A DNA stretch of 64,000 bases from Icerya purchasi (taxonomy: Eukaryota > Arthropoda > Insecta > Hemiptera > Monophlebidae): contig CM077115.1 of the NCBI GenBank assembly GCA_039619475.1, positions 505,383,352-505,447,351 on the forward strand, given 5' to 3'. A program made the translations under genes and the position numbers. This document shows, in pieces, positions 58,597 through 64,000 of the stretch. Position 1 is the first letter of the stretch. Each line of letters opens with the position of its first letter. The notes under the pieces are model-generated. The model ran no database searches, was not told where the DNA came from, and was given only the letters and a program-made list of their open reading frames with translations.

Positions 58597-61020
58597 ACAA
58601 AATGGATATTTACAGAAATTTTCTACGATACGTCTAAGTTCTTAAACATTATAGCAGAGCACGGGGGGATCAGATTAATCAAGGGAACTACACGGGAAGA
58701 GATAAGGGGAAATTGTTTGACAAAATCTTGTATTGATAATATCTTTATAAAATACACAGCTGATGAAGTGGTAGCTGGTATTATAAAGACAAAAATCTCT
58801 GACCACTACCCGGTTAATTGCGCTTTTAAAATTAATAGTAACAAATTTATTCCACATAATTTAATAAACAATAGTTATATAAACGAAATTATGTTAAATG
58901 ATAAAGTGGAAAAATATGATTGGCAAAGCATACATGAGAATGCAAGTACGGAACAAATTACAATAAACCTGGTAAACGTTTTCAAAAATTGCTATGAGGA
59001 ATGTAGGTACACAAAACAAACAACTGCGAAAAGAAAAAATGTTCCCAAGAATGAATGGATGAATAGGAAAATATTAAATTATATTCATATAAGAGACTTG
59101 TATTATAAAAGATGTAAAGGAAATCGCTCAAACAGACGATACAAAGAATTATATAAGAGATATAGAAATCTAGTCAAATACGAAATAAGACAGGCAAAAG
59201 AGAAATATTATATACAGGAATTACAAAAAACAGACAACGATATGAAAAAAACCTGGAAAATAATAAACAAAATAGTCTGTAAAAAGAAAAAAGTAATGCT
59301 AGATGAGGATTTACTCAAGAACTTTGGTAGCTACGATAATGCAGTCAACGTATTCCTAAATTACTACCTGTCCACAACAGGCAATATGAAACATTTCTGT
59401 GATAATAAACTCTTGAATATCGAATCAGAGAATGAAATTAATATATCCTTGTACATTCCAAGAGCTACAGAGGACATAATTGAAACAATAATAAAAAAAC
59501 TTAATCCGGATAAAGCTCAAGGATACGACGGAATAAGGGTAAAGGATATCAAGAAACACTCAAAATTACTAACTCCATTACTAACAAAAATGATTAACCT
59601 TTCTATAAAAGAAGGAATATTTCCTAGTGAGTTAAAAACCGGTATGGTGCGGCCAATTTATAAAAGTGGAGATAAAAAAAAGTGCGAAAACTATAGACCG
59701 ATCACATTAATTTCAGTCATAGCAAAAATAATTGAGCAGTACGTGGGAAAATATTTGAAAAATTATTTGGAGGAGAATAAGTTGATAGATAGCAATCAGT
59801 TTGGTTTCAGAGAGGGAAAGTCAACGATATTATTACTTAGAACATTAATTTCAGATATAAATAAAGGATTAGCAGTGGGTAAGCAATTTCTGATAGTTTT
59901 TTTAGACCTTACTAAGGCTTTTGATCTAGTGGACCAAGAAATACTGATTGAGGACTTAAGAAAAATGGGAGTAAAAGGGAGGTTTCTAAAATGGTTTCAA
60001 AGTTATATAAGAGGAAGAGAATTTTTGGTAAAGATTGGGAATGAACACAGTAAAAAAGAAATAATGAACCACGGAGTTGGACAAGGGACAATACTGGCAC
60101 CAATACTTTTCTTGATATATACGAATTCGCTATATCGATATATAAAGAATTCTAAAGTGTATGTTTACGCAGACGATATCGCTCTAGTCATTGAACACTC
60201 CGACATAGGAAGTGCTGAAAAAATGTTACAAGAAGATCTCAATAATTTATGCAAATGGGCGCATGACAAAAAATTATTAATTAACCCTAAAAAAACAAAA
60301 GTGATACACATAAGAACACCAAGCCGGTTTAGAACGTTCATCCCCAAATTAATTTTACATGATACAAAGTGTCTACACAGTAAGGAAAAATGTAGCTGTG
60401 GAAAGTTGGAAAATGTGAATGAATTTAAATATCTTGGGGTAATATTAGATAAAGGACTAACATGGAAAAATCATATAGACAAAATCGCAGGAAAAGTTAG
60501 ACAAACTATCCCAGCATTATATAAATTAAAACAATGTATGTCATACAAAAGCCTAAGATTATATTTCGAAGCTGTAATAATGTCCAGAATTAAATACGGA
60601 ATCGGAATTTGGGGTGAGGCGAAAATTACAGAAATGAGGAAAATCAACAAATTGCAAAAAAAATGTTTAAAACTGGTCCTACACAACAAGAATAATTCAG
60701 ACGCATCAGATAATATCACTTGGTGGAACAAAAATAATGAAATGTCGGCAAAAATGTTATATTATTACAGCAAATTACTTAGTGCTAAACTTGAAAATAG
60801 GCAGTTATCAACTAAAACGAGAACGTACATAACTAGAAATAGCGACCGACCTTATTATGTACGACTCAGGGGAATTAACAATAAAATAGATAATGTGGAT
60901 GAAGAAGTATTAATAAAATTAATGGAGAAGATACCAAAGGAAATCCAAAATGAGGAAAAACTGGAGATATGGAAAAACAAAATTAAAATTTGGCTGATAG
61001 CATGGTATAAAGAACAATAG
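58597..61020 (+). CDS. Non-LTR retrotransposon endonuclease (C-terminal end) and reverse transcriptase
   Basis: The frame is open from just after a stop at 58594-58596 to TAG at 61018-61020, 807 codons with no true start because it is 5'-truncated. Residue numbers here count TTG 58717 as 1. SDHYPV at 28-33 is the final catalytic motif of the APE-type endonuclease. The polymerase domain follows, with VRPIYKSGDKKKCENYRPIT, QFGFREGKSTILLL, the first catalytic aspartate in FLDLTKAFDLVD, GVGQGTILAPILFLIY and YADD at 484-487. Then come NPKKTKVIHI, a small CxxxxxxCxC cluster and YLGVILDKGLTWKNHI. The protein would copy its own RNA onto nicked DNA. The polymerase residues are present, but without the endonuclease body this copy cannot work alone. 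The clade is unresolved; the wording is of the CR1/jockey/I assemblage. Confidence 0.92.
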   Translation, partial: TKWIFTEIFYDTSKFLNIIAEHGGIRLIKGTTREEIRGNCLTKSCIDNIFIKYTADEVVAGIIKTKISDHYPVNCAFKINSNKFIPHNLINNSYINEIMLNDKVEKYDWQSIHENASTEQITINLVNVFKNCYEECRYTKQTTAKRKNVPKNEWMNRKILNYIHIRDLYYKRCKGNRSNRRYKELYKRYRNLVKYEIRQAKEKYYIQELQKTDNDMKKTWKIINKIVCKKKKVMLDEDLLKNFGSYDNAVNVFLNYYLSTTGNMKHFCDNKLLNIESENEINISLYIPRATEDIIETIIKKLNPDKAQGYDGIRVKDIKKHSKLLTPLLTKMINLSIKEGIFPSELKTGMVRPIYKSGDKKKCENYRPITLISVIAKIIEQYVGKYLKNYLEENKLIDSNQFGFREGKSTILLLRTLISDINKGLAVGKQFLIVFLDLTKAFDLVDQEILIEDLRKMGVKGRFLKWFQSYIRGREFLVKIGNEHSKKEIMNHGVGQGTILAPILFLIYTNSLYRYIKNSKVYVYADDIALVIEHSDIGSAEKMLQEDLNNLCKWAHDKKLLINPKKTKVIHIRTPSRFRTFIPKLILHDTKCLHSKEKCSCGKLENVNEFKYLGVILDKGLTWKNHIDKIAGKVRQTIPALYKLKQCMSYKSLRLYFEAVIMSRIKYGIGIWGEAKITEMRKINKLQKKCLKLVLHNKNNSDASDNITWWNKNNEMSAKMLYYYSKLLSAKLENRQLSTKTRTYITRNSDRPYYVRLRGINNKIDNVDEEVLIKLMEKIPKEIQNEEKLEIWKNKIKIWLIAWYKEQ

Positions 61021-61164
61021 AAATAATAGTAATAATAATAATAACAATAATAATAACAATAATAATAATAATAACAATAATAATAGCAATAAAAATAATA
61101 ATAACAATAATAATAACAATAATAATAATAATAACAATAATAATAACAATAATAATAATAATAA
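61021..61164 (+). repeat. (AAT/AAC)n microsatellite in the LINE 3' UTR
   Basis: About 140 bp of AATAATAAC-type triplet repeats begin right after the LINE stop codon. On the other strand it gives long leucine- or tyrosine-rich frames that are artefacts of the repeat. Confidence 0.9.
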
Positions 61165-61461
61165 AAATTTTGATACACGATTGGCTACGATCCTCAGTTT
61201 TAAGCTGCTATTCAGAGTGTGGTAACTATATAAAAATTTTATTATACCATTGTAATATATAAGCTAATATATTAAGATATCTAAATAGCAAATAATATAT
61301 AAGATAAATGTATAATTGAGAGTGTGAATTTTGTTGTATAGTATTGCATAAGATAATTAACTTTGTAATGTAACTTAAGTTGATGTTATATTGTATAAAT
61401 AAACGATATAATTATGTTGGGAACCCACAGACGGGCTAGTGCCTTGTGGGACCCGCAAATT

Positions 61462-61500
<39 letters not shown>

Positions 61501-61503
<3 letters not shown>

Positions 61504-64000
61504 ATTGCGTTAAAAAAAAAGAAGCGAATGAGTCCTTTGAATTATACGTATTGAATAATAAATCGACAAATCGATTAATAACAATATTCTCTACTCAGAT
61601 ATTATAATAATACCCATGCAATCGTTATAAATTTTTCTATGTAAAAACATTTCACAATCTGAAATATCCCTTAATTTTTTACTTTTATTGAAAGTTAATT
61701 ACTTTGAACTGTATACAAAACATTAAAAATAAAAGCGAGCTTTAATGGATTGCTGATTTTATAAATACATATTTGTGTATTTCGAAAAATTTAATAAACC
61801 ATACGCTGCGTTTCATTCATTTTTTTCTGATCGCGTAAACAATTACGGAATTTTTGAACATTTGTATGAAGAACATGATCAAAAACATCGCACGAGTGTA
61901 TCAAAATTCGCTTGAAGACCGCTATTACCACAATACCGACGCCGCCACTTTCGCCGTAGATTATGCATTATAAATAAAGTTTTCTATTTTTATTGAAAAA
62001 AAAACCCGTTAATTTTTATGCTACTCACACAATATTTAATTTATATACATATAAAAATATTTTTTTGTAGAGAAAGGAAACATAATGTTATCAATGAAAA
62101 AATTACAAATACTAACATAAATATATATGTATATATAAAATTCATTATTTGACGTTTAATTTATATGTAGGTCTTTTATTTCTTAGGGTAAGTGCCGGGT
62201 CAAAAAAAAAAAAAAAAAAAAAAAAAAAGTTGATTTTGTAAAGAGAGCGTTTTAATAATTTTATTAATCATTCATACGTACATTTTTGCTTTTGCTTGTT
62301 TGTTTGCACATACACGATAATGATTTTTTTTGCCATTTTTTATTCGAACGAAGAGGGGGTGGGCTCTCATTCAAGATTAGTTCCGGGCTCTGTAAATCCT
62401 TAATCCGCCCCTGGCAAGGTTTGCATGAAAAAAAATGCTGCCGTTGACGTCTTGCTTACTTCTGATGATTGTAGAAATCTAGACATGCCGTGTACTCTGG
62501 CAAAACCATTGACCAAATATTACGTAACTGGTTCTGCCTTTCTTTCTTTCACCGTGAGACTCCCCTGCATTGATTCTTTTATTTATTTTTTTTATTTCAT
62601 TCTTTTCCAGATTACTATTGATGATTGAATAAACTGAGTTCACTTAAATCAGCGCATCTCTTCGTGACATATGTCTGTGCGTTGGAATTGATCTGCACAA
62701 AAAAAGAGGGAATTTGTTTGAAATGCATCTTTTGGATAGCGTGTTTCAAGATGAAAAAGTAGCTCGTATAAAATGTCATTAAAGTGTGTATATAATACGT
62801 GAACGTTTAACATTCGTCAGAGGAGACGCGTTCTAAAATTTCCTCACAACTGTTAATGTCTTTCTACAAGCATCGAGAAGAGAGCGAGAAAAATAACTTC
62901 CCTTTTAAACGACTCCAAATTCGGTTTTGAAAAAGCAATATTGAATTGCCAAGTTTTTTCATAATACGAACGGATTACACCGGCTAACTAAAAAAAGTTT
63001 ATAAAAACAATTTTGAAATTACAACGTTCATCGTTTTTGTAAAAGTGCCGTGTGTTTTCGTGACGTCGTTATAAAAAATTTAAAACGTCGATTGAAAAAT
63101 ACTTTCATTATTGCACTAATCGAGTGCGGAACTGGAGAATTTTAAACAATTACCTGTTTAGATTTGTTTACAATTTAAACGTAGCGACCGATTTCGGATA
63201 TACATTGTAGCGGACCGAAGCAGGTACACGCATTTCCGTTAGTAGCTGTGGTGTTGGTGCAAATTATTTTCTAGAAAACGGCTATTAGATGAAAGTGATT
63301 GTACGCGAATATTTTTAGGCTCAATTAATTCATAATGAATTTCTTCCGAATTAATAATTATTTTTCATTCAGTTTATGAACAAAAATAATAATTATCGCT
63401 TTAAAAGAAGTTTCCGAAATTTCGCAAAATGTCGCTGAACTTCTCTTCTATAACAGTTTATTCGCGGGTAAACCGTCTTGAAGGTATAAGGAAATTGTGA
63501 GTACAACACAATTTAAATGGAATTATAAAAACGACTTAACTCGAAATTAGTTGTTAATCATCTTAATATATATAATACATTTTTTACTACATTAACTCGG
63601 CACAAGTGAAAATTTTAAAAGTAGTTAACCAACTACGACAGGAACCTAATATCAAAAATGACTTCAAAAAATGTGATAACTTTTATCGTTCCTTTTTTTT
63701 CAAATTTTCGGCGCTTTGATTATCCCCCCCCCCTCTCTCTCTCTCTCTTTCATAGTTTTTCTTTATGTATATTAAAACAGCTTCAGTCATAGTTTTTTAT
63801 TCGTACTCTGATTGGTTGAAAAAATTTGAGCTGAACATAGACTAGTCGGTTGATAAATTAAGAAAACTGGGCCCGTTTTTAATTGTTTTTGGCTGTTTTT
63901 GATTATATTAATTTTACGCTGAATTTTTTCGCATAACTGTGATCTGATAACCTGACAAGATAGTAAGTCTTCTAATACATGTGACCTTTCGGACCTCGCA
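61501..64000. other. Unassigned DNA to the window end
   Basis: AT-rich, with an A run at 62202-62228 and a C run followed by (CT)n at 63725-63748. A 67-codon frame at 62425-62628 has a hydrophobic end but no motif. No gene or transposon end was recognised. Confidence 0.4.

Larger units (their letters stand above)
58597..61500 (+). mobile_element. 5'-truncated LINE with intact reverse transcriptase and poly(A) tail
   Basis: The element consists of an open frame (58597-61020), a 3' UTR (61021-61465) and an A tail of 35 (61466-61500). The UTR opens with an (AAT/AAC)n tract to about 61164 and carries AATAAA near 61398 and a short hairpin (CCCACAG...TGTGGG) near 61425-61450. The 5' end is inside the endonuclease, so the insertion is truncated. 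The long uninterrupted frame and long A tail suggest a recent event. No target duplication could be matched by eye. Confidence 0.9.

Noticed and set aside
59912..60731. Several minus-strand frames of 60-86 codons
   Set aside because: They are shadows of the intact LINE polymerase frame on the plus strand.
60855..61178. Minus-strand frames rich in leucine or tyrosine
   Set aside because: They are translations of the (AAT/AAC)n microsatellite and of the antisense of the LINE ORF.
1..64000. CRISPR arrays, bacterial operons, phage or virus genes
   Set aside because: No spaced direct repeats, ribosome-binding sites with packed ORFs, or viral domains were seen; the intron structure shows eukaryotic nuclear DNA.

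Overview
The window is AT-rich, intron-containing, repeat-dense nuclear DNA from an animal, most likely an insect. The pointers are the 3' end of an AGXT2-type aminotransferase gene split by two introns of over 4 kb, four mariner-lineage transposons, jockey-type LINEs, a Helitron-type terminus and many (TA)n, (AAT)n and homopolymer tracts. A hemipteroid insect is possible, but that is only an impression. No bacterial operon, CRISPR array, rRNA gene or convincing tRNA gene was seen.

Host genes are few. From 1 to about 12.9 kb lies the 3' part of an AGXT2-like gene on the + strand: three phase-0 exons at 2953-3174, 7961-8209 and 12577-12681, encoding the last 191 residues including the PLP lysine. 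Its upstream exons lie outside the window. An intronless cysteine-rich protein gene of unknown function lies on the - strand at 17021-17707. Weak candidate exons or small ORFs sit at 13386-13502, 53562-53711 and 56289-56545, and a GC-richer island at 50100-50640 could be a promoter or first exon.

Most of the rest is transposable-element debris. Mariner-type elements occupy 8937-10237 (full length, two nonsense codons), 15083-15984, 19409-20306 and 24370-25272 (three internally deleted, each about 900 bp). A Helitron-type element is at 21703-22874. Jockey LINE remains span 36330-40714, including an 862-bp solo LTR with a 4-bp target duplication. A 5'-truncated LINE with an intact reverse transcriptase is at 58597-61500, and LINE C-terminal relics are at 33457-33877 and 58284-58480. 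A pogo-like short element is at 35801-36178.

Several repeat families can be defined from internal comparison alone: a hAT-like short element with two copies in different 8-bp target duplications (49216-49554, 51103-51561); a pyrimidine-rich A-tailed retroposon with seven copies in both orientations; a 288-bp tandem array with an inverted last unit (26742-28025); three families tied to (TA)n tracts; and a perfect 168-bp inverted repeat with a 76-bp spacer (45445-45856).

No new multi-gene system is evident. The most unusual material is these repeat structures and the unassigned cysteine-rich gene. All boundaries were read by eye and no homology search was run.
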